Positions 16,384 through 25,696 of a stretch of 64,000 nucleotides of DNA are shown piece by piece. The position numbers were made by a program, and so were the translations under genes. The stretch is from Bacteroidota bacterium (lineage in GTDB: Bacteria > Bacteroidota > Bacteroidia > Chitinophagales > Chitinophagaceae): the NCBI GenBank assembly GCA_023409975.1, contig JAEYQO010000121.1:1-64000 (forward strand), read 5' to 3'. Within the stretch, counting starts at the first letter, position 1. Every line of letters begins with the position of its first letter. The notes beneath the pieces were generated by a model. The model worked only from the letters and a program-made list of their open reading frames with translations, was not told the DNA's origin and made no database searches.

Positions 16384-16965
16384 TTAACGGATAACAGGCG
16401 CGGCAAGAAAACCTTCAACCACCTCAATAAGCTCCCGGGTGGCTTCCTCAATATCATCATTGATGATGATCCTGTCAAACTGTGTAGCGAAGCTAAGTTC
16501 AAAGGTGGCTTTACTAACGCGTTCTTCCAGACTCTGTGTCGTTTCCGTTCCGCGCCTGATCAGCCGATCCCTTAGGATGTCGAGAGACGGAGCCTGAATA
16601 AATAGGCTTAGGGAACGATCGGGGTAGGTGTCCTGAATGGCCAGCGCACCCTTTACATCAATATCCACCAGGGGCGCACGCGATTGGCCCCATATACGCT
16701 CTAATTCAGAACGAAGGGTGCCGTAGTATTTTCCGGTATAGACCATCTCCCATTCCACAAATGCATCTTCCTCAATCAATTGCTTAAACTTAGATTCCGC
16801 AAAGAAATAATAGTCCTTTCCGTTCACTTCACCGTTCCGGGGCTGACGGGTACAGGCAGAAATCGAAAAGTCCAGTTGTGGACAGGCTTCCAACAGCCTT
16901 TTAACAAGGGTGGTTTTTCCGGATCCGGATGGGGCAGTAATGATGATGATCTTTCCTTCGTTCAA
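16384..16965 (-). CDS. gmk: Guanylate kinase
   Basis: 193 residues; phosphorylates GMP to GDP. P-loop APSGSGKTTL at residues 11-20, GMP-binding SACTRQPRNGEVNGKDYYF near 37-55 and the lid DTYPDRSLS follow the family order. The start is TTG (16965): there is no ATG before the P-loop and an in-frame TGA lies three codons upstream, while AAGG just before could pair with 16S rRNA. Confidence 0.95.
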   Translation of the reverse strand: MNEGKIIIITAPSGSGKTTLVKRLLEACPQLDFSISACTRQPRNGEVNGKDYYFFAESKFKQLIEEDAFVEWEMVYTGKYYGTLRSELERIWGQSRAPLVDIDVKGALAIQDTYPDRSLSLFIQAPSLDILRDRLIRRGTETTQSLEERVSKATFELSFATQFDRIIINDDIEEATRELIEVVEGFLAAPVIR

Positions 16966-17091
16966 CCTTGGTCAGTTTGAGCTGCGAAGATAACAAGCTT
17001 ATTGTTAGTCCCTGAAGACACAAACAGTCTTACACGTTTCTATTCAATTAGAAGTCAAAACAGACCGGAGTGTCACCAGCTAAAATGAAAA

Positions 17092-17112
17092 CAGGCTCCG
17101 TGAAGGAGCCTG
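17092..17112 (-). terminator. Terminator of the bacilliredoxin gene
   Basis: CAGGCTCC and GGAGCCTG pair around a 5-base loop; on the minus strand a TTTTCATTTTA tract follows, 22 bp after the stop. Confidence 0.8.
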
Positions 17113-17133
17113 CTATCCAACTATCAGAATTTA

Positions 17134-17550
17134 TTAAGAGCAGTGTTGTTCAAATGCCTCCATCAGATTGGCGGCAATCATCTGTGCCGGTCTGCCCTCG
17201 ATCATGTGCCGTTCGATCATATGGACCACTTTCCCGTCTTTCAATAATGCAATCGAAGGCGAGGATGGTGGATAAGGAATCAGATAGTTTCTGGCCTGTT
17301 TCACCGCATCGACATCATAACCAGCAAAGCTTGTTACAAGATTGTCAGGCTTCTTATTGGCATTCTGTACTGCCATCAGTACGCCCGGACGGGCTGTGCC
17401 TGCGGAACAGCCACACACTGAATTAATAAACAAAAGAGTTGTTCCGGTTTTCTGAAGAACATTGTCAACTTCGTCCGGAGTCAGTAATTCCCTGAAACCT
17501 CTTTCGGTCATCTCCGCCTTCATGGGGGCTACTATTTCTGTAGGATACAT
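17134..17550 (-). CDS. BrxA/BrxB (YphP/YqiW) family bacilliredoxin
   Basis: 138-residue thioredoxin-fold protein. The N-terminus MYPTEIVAPMKAEMTERGF and the CxC active site (VCGCSAG, Cys46 and Cys48) are diagnostic. In Firmicutes such proteins remove bacillithiol from proteins; in Bacteroidota the thiol partner may be bacillithiol too, which is an inference. Single gene with its own promoter and terminator, divergent from the ureohydrolase. Confidence 0.92.
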   Translation of the reverse strand: MYPTEIVAPMKAEMTERGFRELLTPDEVDNVLQKTGTTLLFINSVCGCSAGTARPGVLMAVQNANKKPDNLVTSFAGYDVDAVKQARNYLIPYPPSSPSIALLKDGKVVHMIERHMIEGRPAQMIAANLMEAFEQHCS

Positions 17551-17570
17551 CGCTTATGCTTTTAAAGTTG

Positions 17571-17578
17571 CAAATTTA
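17571..17578 (-). promoter_or_regulatory. -7 element of the bacilliredoxin gene
   Basis: TAAATTTG on the minus strand, 20 bp before the ATG at 17550. Confidence 0.6.
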
Positions 17579-17641
17579 CGGTATCATCAACTACTCTGGC
17601 TATATCGTCGGATAGGGTTTGTTGATAGTAGCTTTAATAAT

Positions 17642-18688
17642 ATGAGCAAAGACCACCTGAGCATCTATTCCAGATCGGATCTGGATACTTTTTTTACCCG
17701 CAGGCCCGGTGAAACGAGACTGGGAGAAACAGTTCATACGATCGAAGGCGAAGACTGGGAAGCCATGCTGAACAGTGATCTTTTCGATTTTGTCCTCCTC
17801 GGTATTCCCGAAGACATCGGCATCCGTGCCAATCATGGTATTGGTAATGCACAGCCCCTCTGGCCCGCTGCGTTAACGGCAATCCTGAACGTCCAGGATA
17901 CCGAGATGCTGCAAGGCCATAGATTGCTCGTTCTGGGTGCGTTCAATTTTGATTCGCTGATGAATGCATCGCAGGAGAAGGATCCAACCGGATTAAGGGA
18001 ACTGGTGGGTAAAATTGACGAAATCGTCACTCCTGTTATAGCTGCTATTCGTCGGGCTAACAAGATTCCTATTGTAATTGGTGGGGGTCATAATAATGCC
18101 TATCCCTTAATCAAGGGGGCTAGCTCGGCAGCCGGCCGACGGGTAAATTGTATCAACCTGGATGCTCATGCAGATTTTCGTGCGCTGGAAGGAAGGCATA
18201 GCGGCAATGGGTTCAGGTATGCTAAAGCCGAAGGCTACCTGGAAAAATATACTGTAGTCGGCCTGCACCAGAATTATAACAGTCAGGCCATGCTGAATGA
18301 AATGGATGCCGATCCCGACATAAGCTACAGTTTCTACGAAGATATTTTCCTGCATCAGGTACTTTCGTTCCAGGATGCAATTGAAAATGCTACCCGGTTC
18401 ACAGCAGGCAGTCCGACGGGTATTGAGATCGACCTGGACTGTATCGAAAGGGTCTTATCCAGCGCCATGACCCCTGCAGGAATCACCACACTTCAGGCCC
18501 GGCAGTTCCTGAATCAGTGTTTACGGTTTACAGCAACCGCCTGGCTCCATATCACGGAGGGCGCTCTGCGCTTGACCGATGAGCGATCAGATGTTCTAAC
18601 CGCCAAACTGGTCGCTTATCTGGTAACAGACTTCCTTCGGGGAAGTATGAATAAATCACCCGAATTCATCAGAGACACAGGACTCTGA
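17642..18688 (+). CDS. Formimidoylglutamase-like ureohydrolase
   Basis: 348 residues of the arginase/agmatinase/HutG fold. Manganese ligands are seen in GGGHNNAYP (near residue 146), NLDAHADFR (near 172) and EIDLDC (near 262). The family is certain; the substrate is not, but the length and the pattern around these motifs resemble Bacteroidota formimidoylglutamases (histidine degradation). No hutH/U/I genes are nearby. The open frame reaches back to 17462, over the bacilliredoxin gene; I chose 17642, just after a TAGCTTTA promoter-like octamer. Confidence 0.82.
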   Translation: MSKDHLSIYSRSDLDTFFTRRPGETRLGETVHTIEGEDWEAMLNSDLFDFVLLGIPEDIGIRANHGIGNAQPLWPAALTAILNVQDTEMLQGHRLLVLGAFNFDSLMNASQEKDPTGLRELVGKIDEIVTPVIAAIRRANKIPIVIGGGHNNAYPLIKGASSAAGRRVNCINLDAHADFRALEGRHSGNGFRYAKAEGYLEKYTVVGLHQNYNSQAMLNEMDADPDISYSFYEDIFLHQVLSFQDAIENATRFTAGSPTGIEIDLDCIERVLSSAMTPAGITTLQARQFLNQCLRFTATAWLHITEGALRLTDERSDVLTAKLVAYLVTDFLRGSMNKSPEFIRDTGL

Positions 18689-18696
18689 TCGTCCGG

Positions 18697-21600
18697 CTAA
18701 TTACCCAGAAGTTTCAGGATGCCGGAGGGGGTTCTCAGCCAGTTGATCTTATGTAAGGCCAGTGAAAACGTAATACCGTCCAGTATTCCGTCTTTTCCAC
18801 TGATTGAGGTTTGATAATCCCGGAAGTCCTTGCTCATCACCAGAGGTACGTAGACCTGAATGATATCGAGGAAATACACTTCTACGCCACCATTGTAAAG
18901 GATTTTGTTGCCGCTCGGATTCAACTTGTCTGCTTTCGCAAATGTTGCTACATCCAGATACAGCCTTACAGGAAGTCGCTTCAGCGGCAGATCGGTTTTG
19001 ATATTCACAGCCGCCAGCCAGTCATCACTCCGGCCCAGGGGAGAGGCATACAGGGGTGTGGGTATTTTAAATCCACCTTCTCTTAGTGAAACCTGCCTGC
19101 TGCTGAATCCCTCCCGCTCACTCCTGCCAATATAGGTATCCTCATACAGGTAATCGTTTTGCCCAGTAAAGGTGGTATTGAGGTAATAACGGTCTGTGAC
19201 GAATGTTTCGTTTTTCAGACTAAGGAATTTCCCCGCATATGCCCGCAGGTGCAGGGCCTTATTGCGTGCATGATAGTTGATCTTTAGCTTGCCTTCCAGG
19301 GAAAATTTCGCAAAGTATTCGCCTAACTGCGCCTCTACTCCATAGCTAAAGGGGTTGAAAGTCCTGTCATTCCTGTGTGTATATCTTAACAGACCATAGA
19401 AATTGTCAGTCTCACCGATAGTGGGTTTATACAGGCTATCCTGCGGGTCCTGATGAAACTCAAACCCTTCTTCTCTGATAGCAAATCCTTTCAGCAGTAA
19501 ACTTCTTCTTACCTTACTATGTGGGTTCTGCTCTCTGAATACGGCTTCAACCGAAGGCGCCAGTTTAATGTAACGGGCAAACAAAGGGTCTTCGATATTC
19601 ACTTCAGTTTCATCGTAATGGAAGCTTTTCATGTCTAGCTGAAAAAGCAACTCTTTCAATCCTCTACGTGGATGAAGATGGTACCCAAGGGAGGCTGCAC
19701 CGTTCAGTGTCTTACTCCTGAAGGCATACAATGGCGCCACTGCGAACTTGAACTTTGTTTCCGGCCAGGTAAGATTGTGAAAAGCCAGTCCGGCCTGAAA
19801 GCCGTCATATGTATTGAATCCCGCTACCGGCAGTAAAAACAGCTTCTGCTTCGCTGTAAGATTATCTCCGGCAAAGGGCCTGATCCTGAGTCCGGAACGA
19901 CGAATCAATCCGCGCCTCCTGAACTCATTATTCGGGGTTCTTCCATCAGGTATCGATTTGCTGACAACCACTTTTTCCCAGCTCAATGCTTCTGAAGGTA
20001 AGGTGACACGGGTCGATCCCCGGAACGGCATGGACCAGACCTGCACAAGCACGCTGTCACCTGTATAGGCTGCTATCCCCACAGGTAGCTCGTGCTGTGT
20101 CTTGTTCTGAACAGTTACGACCAGCCCTTCTTCCGTATGTTCTACTCCCGATATCCTGAAGTCAAACATCTGGTCGTGCTGCAAGGCAGCATCAAAAAAC
20201 CAGTCAATGGGCCGGTCAGTATGCTGCTGGAAAACGGCCCTGAAGTCTTCCGGGTCGGGATGCTTGAATTTCCAGGTCTGATAAAAGGCCTTCATAGCCG
20301 CTTCAAAGCGTTCCTCTCCCATATAGTCCTCCAACCAGCGGAGCAGCATCGCTGTTTTATAGTACACGTCCAGGCCGTAATTCAGCTCCCTGAACTTAAG
20401 GGAGGTTTGGTCTATTGGCTGGTCCTTACCGGAAGCCATCATCTGGTATAGAATGGCGTTCATGCTTATATCCATTTCGCTATCCCGAACGAGACTTCTG
20501 GTGCCAGGTTCCTTACGTATCGCATCGATTGTTTTCTGCTCATAAAAAGTATTGATGCCCTCATCCAGCCAGGCATGGTCTCTTTCATTGCTTCCAAGGA
20601 TGCCATAGAACCAATTATGGCCCGCCTCATGGATGATCACATATTCCTCACCCATGTCCCTGTCAATTACAGTGATGGTCGGATACTCCATACCGCCACC
20701 GGCTTTCATATCTCCCTGAACTGCTTTAATGGTTTTATATGGGTAGGGCCCTACCCATTTTCCATAGTATTCTACCGCTTTTATGAGGTGTCTGTTGGCA
20801 TTGCGCCAGGTATCCAGATACCCAGGCAGAAATGCCGACCAGGTTGTTATTTGTTCACCTGTGGTTGCCTCCTTTACACTGTCTTTTCGCACAACCCATC
20901 GCTTATCGGCAAACCAGGCAAAGTCATGAACGTTTCCTTCAACAAATCGTACCGTTTTAAGGGTGCTGCTGCTTTCTGGCTTTGCCTGTTTCTTTCTCGC
21001 ACGAATGCTGTCGTCTGAAAGGGCTGCCAGCTCGTCAAGCCATCGCTGCTCGTCCTCATTCATCAGGTTGCCGGTAGCCATGACAACATAATTGGAGGGT
21101 AGGGTGATGCTCACATCATAACTTCCGAATTCACTGTAAAACTCTCCCAGATCAAGATAAGGAATCGGATGCCAGCCCTTTTTATCATATACAGCTGGCT
21201 TGGGAAACCATTGAGAAATAAAATAGGCCTGCCCGGTATGGCCGAGCCGTGAAAAAACCTTTGGCAGTTTTACGCGGAATGGTGTGGTGATCGTCATGCT
21301 TCCGCCCGGAGGGAGTGGGGCAGGAAGATCAATCCTTGCTATATCAGGGGTGTATTCTGTTGAAAAGTATAATACCTGCCTGCCATCTATCGTAAAGTCC
21401 AGACTGTCAATGAATCCTCTTTCCTGCTCCCTGGCATAATAAAAGTCGGTATTCCCGTTGCGATACTGCTGCTCTGCATATTGCGTATGATCATGCTGAT
21501 AGGCATTGGGCCATAGATGTACATAAAGATGCCTGAGTGTGTCGGGGGAGTTATTCTGGTAATTCAACTCCTCAAAACCGCGCAGGTAGTGTTGTTGGTC

Positions 21601-21708
21601 ATCAAGTGTGACTTCTATCCGGGTATCGACTCGCTGTTGCCAGTATTCCTGACCTGCAGCCGTAAAACCGGAAACCAAAAGCGCAGTAACAAGGGTGGAA
21701 GCTTTCAT
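18697..21708 (-). CDS. M1-family metallopeptidase with C-terminal beta-barrel-like region
   Basis: 1003 residues with a signal peptide (first 19). The first 600 residues are an M1 aminopeptidase-type domain: GGGMEYP (substrate N-terminus binding, near 340), zinc site HEAGH at about 360-364 with the third ligand in WLDEGINTFYE 18 residues later. From about residue 610 to the end the sequence changes to alternating hydrophobic and polar residues rich in Phe, Tyr and Gly (for example NTYDGFQAGLAFHNL), as in surface-antigen/BamA-like barrels. That suggests a peptidase anchored by its own outer-membrane barrel, which is an inference. Confidence 0.85.
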   Translation of the reverse strand: MKASTLVTALLVSGFTAAGQEYWQQRVDTRIEVTLDDQQHYLRGFEELNYQNNSPDTLRHLYVHLWPNAYQHDHTQYAEQQYRNGNTDFYYAREQERGFIDSLDFTIDGRQVLYFSTEYTPDIARIDLPAPLPPGGSMTITTPFRVKLPKVFSRLGHTGQAYFISQWFPKPAVYDKKGWHPIPYLDLGEFYSEFGSYDVSITLPSNYVVMATGNLMNEDEQRWLDELAALSDDSIRARKKQAKPESSSTLKTVRFVEGNVHDFAWFADKRWVVRKDSVKEATTGEQITTWSAFLPGYLDTWRNANRHLIKAVEYYGKWVGPYPYKTIKAVQGDMKAGGGMEYPTITVIDRDMGEEYVIIHEAGHNWFYGILGSNERDHAWLDEGINTFYEQKTIDAIRKEPGTRSLVRDSEMDISMNAILYQMMASGKDQPIDQTSLKFRELNYGLDVYYKTAMLLRWLEDYMGEERFEAAMKAFYQTWKFKHPDPEDFRAVFQQHTDRPIDWFFDAALQHDQMFDFRISGVEHTEEGLVVTVQNKTQHELPVGIAAYTGDSVLVQVWSMPFRGSTRVTLPSEALSWEKVVVSKSIPDGRTPNNEFRRRGLIRRSGLRIRPFAGDNLTAKQKLFLLPVAGFNTYDGFQAGLAFHNLTWPETKFKFAVAPLYAFRSKTLNGAASLGYHLHPRRGLKELLFQLDMKSFHYDETEVNIEDPLFARYIKLAPSVEAVFREQNPHSKVRRSLLLKGFAIREEGFEFHQDPQDSLYKPTIGETDNFYGLLRYTHRNDRTFNPFSYGVEAQLGEYFAKFSLEGKLKINYHARNKALHLRAYAGKFLSLKNETFVTDRYYLNTTFTGQNDYLYEDTYIGRSEREGFSSRQVSLREGGFKIPTPLYASPLGRSDDWLAAVNIKTDLPLKRLPVRLYLDVATFAKADKLNPSGNKILYNGGVEVYFLDIIQVYVPLVMSKDFRDYQTSISGKDGILDGITFSLALHKINWLRTPSGILKLLGN

Positions 21709-21744
21709 GCCGCTAAGATAGTGGCTGAAGTCATATGTATGATG

Positions 21745-22461
21745 CTACGGTTTCGGCTTATGACAACACGCCGCTTCTATTCCGGACTGTTCTATGGTAA
21801 CCTTGGGGCTCAGATAGGGTATCCCCAGGTTAAGTCCGCGGAGAATAAATATAGCGCCAAAGAACAAAGCAATAACGGGAATAAGACTTTTCAGCCGCCC
21901 ATCATTCAATATGCCAATCCTTCCTTTGAGAAGAACCAGGCTGATCAGCATCGGAACAGTGCCCAGTCCGAATGTAAACATCGTAGCCATCGCGCCTGCT
22001 GTTGTATCTGCATTTACGGCAGCCGATAGGGCCATATAAACCAGCCCGCAGGGAAGCAGGCCGTTCAGGCTCCCGGTTAGGAATAAGGAGGCTAACCCGG
22101 GGCGCCCCATAAATTTTCCAAGCTGCTGCTGCACAAATCCAGTCCAGGGAAGACGGATACGGAGCCGGTTTGTAGGAATCAGACTACTGATCCCTACAAG
22201 CAGCAAAAGGGCTCCTAATAGAATGGAAACCATCTGCTGCATCTGTGGCTGAAAGAGTTCTCTAAATGAAAATAATACCCCTCCCATCAAAGCATATACT
22301 GAAACTCTGCCTGCATGATAGAGGCCAATGCCTACCCATTTCTTCAAGCCCGATAATCTCTGAAATGGCATAACCAGCATGATAGGCCCGCACATGCCCG
22401 CACAATGCAGACTGCCCGCCAATCCCATCACCAGCGCCATCGCCAGAGTCAGCTTATCCAT
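21745..22461 (-). CDS. SafE/TauE-type membrane protein of the cbb3 cluster
   Basis: 238 residues, six or so membrane segments, starting with the characteristic HCAGMCGPI motif (His and two Cys near residues 19-24). In Bacteroidota and Proteobacteria this protein sits at the end of cbb3 oxidase clusters and is thought to serve copper or oxidase assembly rather than sulfite export. Its start overlaps the ccoH stop by 8 bp. Confidence 0.85.
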   Translation of the reverse strand: MDKLTLAMALVMGLAGSLHCAGMCGPIMLVMPFQRLSGLKKWVGIGLYHAGRVSVYALMGGVLFSFRELFQPQMQQMVSILLGALLLLVGISSLIPTNRLRIRLPWTGFVQQQLGKFMGRPGLASLFLTGSLNGLLPCGLVYMALSAAVNADTTAGAMATMFTFGLGTVPMLISLVLLKGRIGILNDGRLKSLIPVIALFFGAIFILRGLNLGIPYLSPKVTIEQSGIEAACCHKPKP

Positions 22462-22906
22462 TGGTATGTAGGTTTAAGCTGGTTTCCTGATAGTAGTTTT
22501 TACCCTCAGATTTCCAATTGATCTTTACTTTGTATCTCGTAGGGCGCAAAGTCTCTTTAGGGATTGCCGTCAACCTGCCGCCTAGCTCGAAGCTCCTGTC
22601 CCAGGTTTTGTCAGCATAGGCATAAAATTCAACTGTGCCGCTGACTCCGCTGTTTTCAAATTGAGCAGGCAATTGTATGATGAGATGATCGTCTTTTGTC
22701 AGGACTTTAGTAGGTTCAGACAAAGCAGTCTGATTCTGATAGGCATCAATGACCTGCTGGTATTGCAACTCCTCCTGGTAGTATTCTGTCGAGACTAACT
22801 GAAGTTCCTGCTTCATGCTCATCGTCACCAGGACAGCAATCAGCACTACAAATCCTCCGTAAAGCAGGGCCACCCGGGCTCCCCATCCAATTTTCATAGT
22901 AGTCAT
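22454..22906 (-). CDS. ccoH: FixH/CcoH-family oxidase assembly protein
   Basis: 150 residues: one N-terminal membrane span (residues about 9-28) and a periplasmic domain with the STEYYQEELQYQ motif typical of Bacteroidota FixH. It helps assemble or stabilise the cbb3 oxidase. ATG at 22906, with a second possible ATG three codons in. It lies 11 bp after ccoG and overlaps the SafE gene. Confidence 0.87.
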   Translation of the reverse strand: MTTMKIGWGARVALLYGGFVVLIAVLVTMSMKQELQLVSTEYYQEELQYQQVIDAYQNQTALSEPTKVLTKDDHLIIQLPAQFENSGVSGTVEFYAYADKTWDRSFELGGRLTAIPKETLRPTRYKVKINWKSEGKNYYQETSLNLHTNG

Positions 22907-22917
22907 CTCGTATCGTT

Positions 22918-24321
22918 TTAGCTTCCTGAAAAGGGTCCCAGGAAGGAAGTTTTAATCGTTTTGATTTTCTTGTCACCCTCGTAAACAGCAATTTTCAGAG
23001 GGGTTTTACGTCGCCTGATGTTTTCTTTGTCAACGTAGATAAACATGGATCCTGAAGTATATGCTCCCTTCGGCACCACCAGCTCGTCTTTCCCAACAAG
23101 GGTAATCGCTCCTTCAAAGTCTTCAGGCACCAGTCTCAGCTCCTTGTCTTCATAGGTCTTGTTCAGGAACTTGAAGTTGTAAAGGTTGCTGTATTGGTTG
23201 CCCGGCTGCTCCTGAAACAATTGTCCGGGCGTCCTTAATATGGTAATACCCACATCAGTCCGGCTCGCCAGAAGATAACCTTCCACACCAAGTAACAGGA
23301 GCATCACCGCAGTATAGGCTTTCATTCTTGAGGTAAACCGCGTAGGCTTCTTGTCAGAGATATTTGCCTCTGAAGCATAGCGGATCAGGTTCGGTTCAAA
23401 TCCCACCGCATTCATCATCGAATTACACGCGTCGATACAGGCCGTACAGTTGATACATTCCAGTTGCGTGCCATTCCTGATGTCAATACCGGTAGGACAC
23501 ACCTTCACGCATTGCATACAATCTATACAATCCCCGGCGTCCCGCTCCTGTTTCTTATTGAATTTCGCCCGTTGCTCTCCTCTCACGTGATCATAGGCTA
23601 CTACTATGGTATTACGATCCATTAGCACTCCCTGCATCCGTCCGTAAGGGCATATGGTTGTGCAAACCTGCTCCCTGAGCCAGGCAAAAACGAAGAAGAA
23701 GATGCTTGTAAAGATGAGTATGGCAAGGAAGCCGCTCAGGTGCTGGCTCAGGGGCTCCGTAATGATACGGAACAGCTCGTCGACTCCGATGATATAGGCC
23801 AGAAAGGTGTTGGCAATCAGGAAGCTTATCAGCCAGAATACCAGCCATTTGCTGCCTTTACGAAGGATCTTATCCGTGTTCCAGGGTGCTCTGTTCAACA
23901 TCTTTTGCTGTGCACCATCACCCTCAATCAGGTATTCGATTTTCCGGAAAACCATCTCCATAAATATAGTCTGCGGACAGGCCCAGCCACAGAATACGCG
24001 TCCGAAAACCACTGTAAACAGTGCGATGAAGACAATGAAGATGACCATACCCAATCCGAAAAGGAAGAAGTCCTGCGGCCAGAAGATCTGACCAAACAGT
24101 ATGAATTTCCGCTCCAGAATATTGATTAGAAAAAAGGGATGACCATTCACTTTAACAAAGGGCAACGAAAAGAAGATGATCAGGTACACCATCGTGACTA
24201 TCGTACGCGCATTATATAGCTTTCCTTTCGGTTTTGTCGGGTTGATCCATATCCTTTTGCCATCCCTGTCTACCGTAGCAACCTTATCTCTGAATGAATC
24301 AATGGTCTGTGCCCTGCTCAT
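22918..24321 (-). CDS. ccoG: Cytochrome c oxidase accessory protein CcoG
   Basis: 467 residues. Five membrane segments, the CGWACPQT motif near residue 111, and a ferredoxin region with CIDCMQCVKVCP and CINCTACIDAC (two 4Fe-4S clusters, near 265 and 290), then a periplasmic Ig-like C-terminus. CcoG reduces copper for the cbb3 active site. It lies 18 bp behind ccoP. Confidence 0.95.
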   Translation of the reverse strand: MSRAQTIDSFRDKVATVDRDGKRIWINPTKPKGKLYNARTIVTMVYLIIFFSLPFVKVNGHPFFLINILERKFILFGQIFWPQDFFLFGLGMVIFIVFIALFTVVFGRVFCGWACPQTIFMEMVFRKIEYLIEGDGAQQKMLNRAPWNTDKILRKGSKWLVFWLISFLIANTFLAYIIGVDELFRIITEPLSQHLSGFLAILIFTSIFFFVFAWLREQVCTTICPYGRMQGVLMDRNTIVVAYDHVRGEQRAKFNKKQERDAGDCIDCMQCVKVCPTGIDIRNGTQLECINCTACIDACNSMMNAVGFEPNLIRYASEANISDKKPTRFTSRMKAYTAVMLLLLGVEGYLLASRTDVGITILRTPGQLFQEQPGNQYSNLYNFKFLNKTYEDKELRLVPEDFEGAITLVGKDELVVPKGAYTSGSMFIYVDKENIRRRKTPLKIAVYEGDKKIKTIKTSFLGPFSGS

Positions 24322-24339
24322 GCTGCTTCTGTTTATTCG

Positions 24340-25491
24340 TTACTGGACTGCTATTTCTTCTTCAACTGCCGTTTCAGTTGCCGTGCCTTCCGTTTCTACA
24401 TATAACTCACCTTGTTGCTCCTTCGGAGCAGCAGGCTGAGTGCCTTTCAGCGACTTGACAAAGCTGGTAATGTTGGCAAGTTGTTTTGGTGTGAAGTCAT
24501 CTTTCCACGGCTTCATCCCCTTGTCCTGCCAGCCATATTTGATCGATTTGAACACATCCTGCAGACTACCCCCGTGTAACCAGTAGTCATCTGCCAGGTT
24601 CGGACCTACGGTTCCGCCACCATCTGCGCCATGACAGGCTGCGCAGCTCTTTTGGTATAATGTCTTGCCTTCCTCAATCCCGGATGCATCTGCCATGGTC
24701 ACATTGGTTTCATCTATGTTGCCCGCGGATTTGGCGAGGTACGCCGCCTTCTGTTCCTCACCGCGTTGCACTTCTGCAATGTATTCGTCATGCGAGCTCG
24801 GACCGTTACCACCTCCGTGATAGTACCACAGATAGACCACAGAGATCAGAATGGTCAGGTAAAATCCATACTTCCACCAGGGCGGCAGACTGTTATCCAG
24901 CTCTTTGATGCCATCATAATCATGGTCCAGCATGATGTCTTCTTCCTTTTCAAGCTCCACCGCCTGGTTAAATCTGTCCCAGAATGGTACACGCTTCCTG
25001 ACAATCTCTGCCGCCTGACGGATTTTTTCAGGTTTCTGCGAAATAGCACGTAGTATACCGCGCATATAAAGCAACATTGCACCCAGAATCAACAACTCGA
25101 GCAGCACAATTCCGCTGAGTGCATAGAATTCAGTTGCTGGTAATCCGGCAACCACTTCGGGAAGACCCGCCTTTACCTGTTCGGTTTCCGCAACCGCCTC
25201 TTCAGCAATACTGCTGAGCGGAAGCAGAATCATCGCCAGTAATGTGATGGCCCTGGTTTTGATATCGGCTCCTTTGCGAAGCACCTTTTCTCTGTAAACA
25301 CCAGACAACTCCTTCAATACACCACCCATTACGGCTATAGCAAATAGCAGGATCACGATCAGTGTCACAAAGGCGATCAATACAGGATTGAAGGATGACG
25401 CGTTAGCAACCGTAGTCTCACTCCCGAAAACTTGTTGGGAGATGGGCAGAAGGGCAGCAAGTACCGCAAGCTTTTTATATCCTCGTTGCAT
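24340..25491 (-). CDS. ccoP: cbb3-type oxidase subunit III, mono-heme CcoP with N-terminal membrane extension
   Basis: 383 residues. Only one heme c site is present (CAACH near residue 283), whereas proteobacterial CcoP has two. Before the usual CcoP anchor (WWKYGFYLTILISVVYLWY) there are about 200 residues with a signal-like start and two or three additional membrane stretches. The C-terminal tail is acidic. It follows ccoQ by 21 bp. Confidence 0.9.
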   Translation of the reverse strand: MQRGYKKLAVLAALLPISQQVFGSETTVANASSFNPVLIAFVTLIVILLFAIAVMGGVLKELSGVYREKVLRKGADIKTRAITLLAMILLPLSSIAEEAVAETEQVKAGLPEVVAGLPATEFYALSGIVLLELLILGAMLLYMRGILRAISQKPEKIRQAAEIVRKRVPFWDRFNQAVELEKEEDIMLDHDYDGIKELDNSLPPWWKYGFYLTILISVVYLWYYHGGGNGPSSHDEYIAEVQRGEEQKAAYLAKSAGNIDETNVTMADASGIEEGKTLYQKSCAACHGADGGGTVGPNLADDYWLHGGSLQDVFKSIKYGWQDKGMKPWKDDFTPKQLANITSFVKSLKGTQPAAPKEQQGELYVETEGTATETAVEEEIAVQ

Positions 25492-25512
25492 ATCTGTACT
25501 TATTTGTTGTTG

Positions 25513-25683
25513 TTATTGATTATCACCCAAGAGGGGAATTCGTTTGATCTCGTCAATGTATGCCTTGTCAGCTCTGTAAGCCCAGATGATCAGTCCGGAG
25601 AAAAACAGGAAGAATATCAGTAGAGAGGTAAGGGGATAAATGCCCACCCCTGTTATGCTTTCCAGATAATTGATGAATTTCAT
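25513..25683 (-). CDS. ccoQ: CcoQ-like small oxidase subunit
   Basis: 56 residues from the ATG at 25683; a longer frame would overlap ccoNO. One membrane segment (about 14-35) followed by a charged tail RADKAYIDEIKRIPL, in the ccoQ position between ccoNO and ccoP. It stabilises CcoP in the complex in other bacteria. Confidence 0.8.
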   Translation of the reverse strand: MKFINYLESITGVGIYPLTSLLIFFLFFSGLIIWAYRADKAYIDEIKRIPLLGDNQ

Positions 25684-25696
25684 TGTTGCGGATTTT

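Noticed and set aside
17462..17641. Upstream part of the ureohydrolase frame
   Set aside because: Lies over the bacilliredoxin gene and its promoter and shows no ureohydrolase similarity; the start at 17642 fits.
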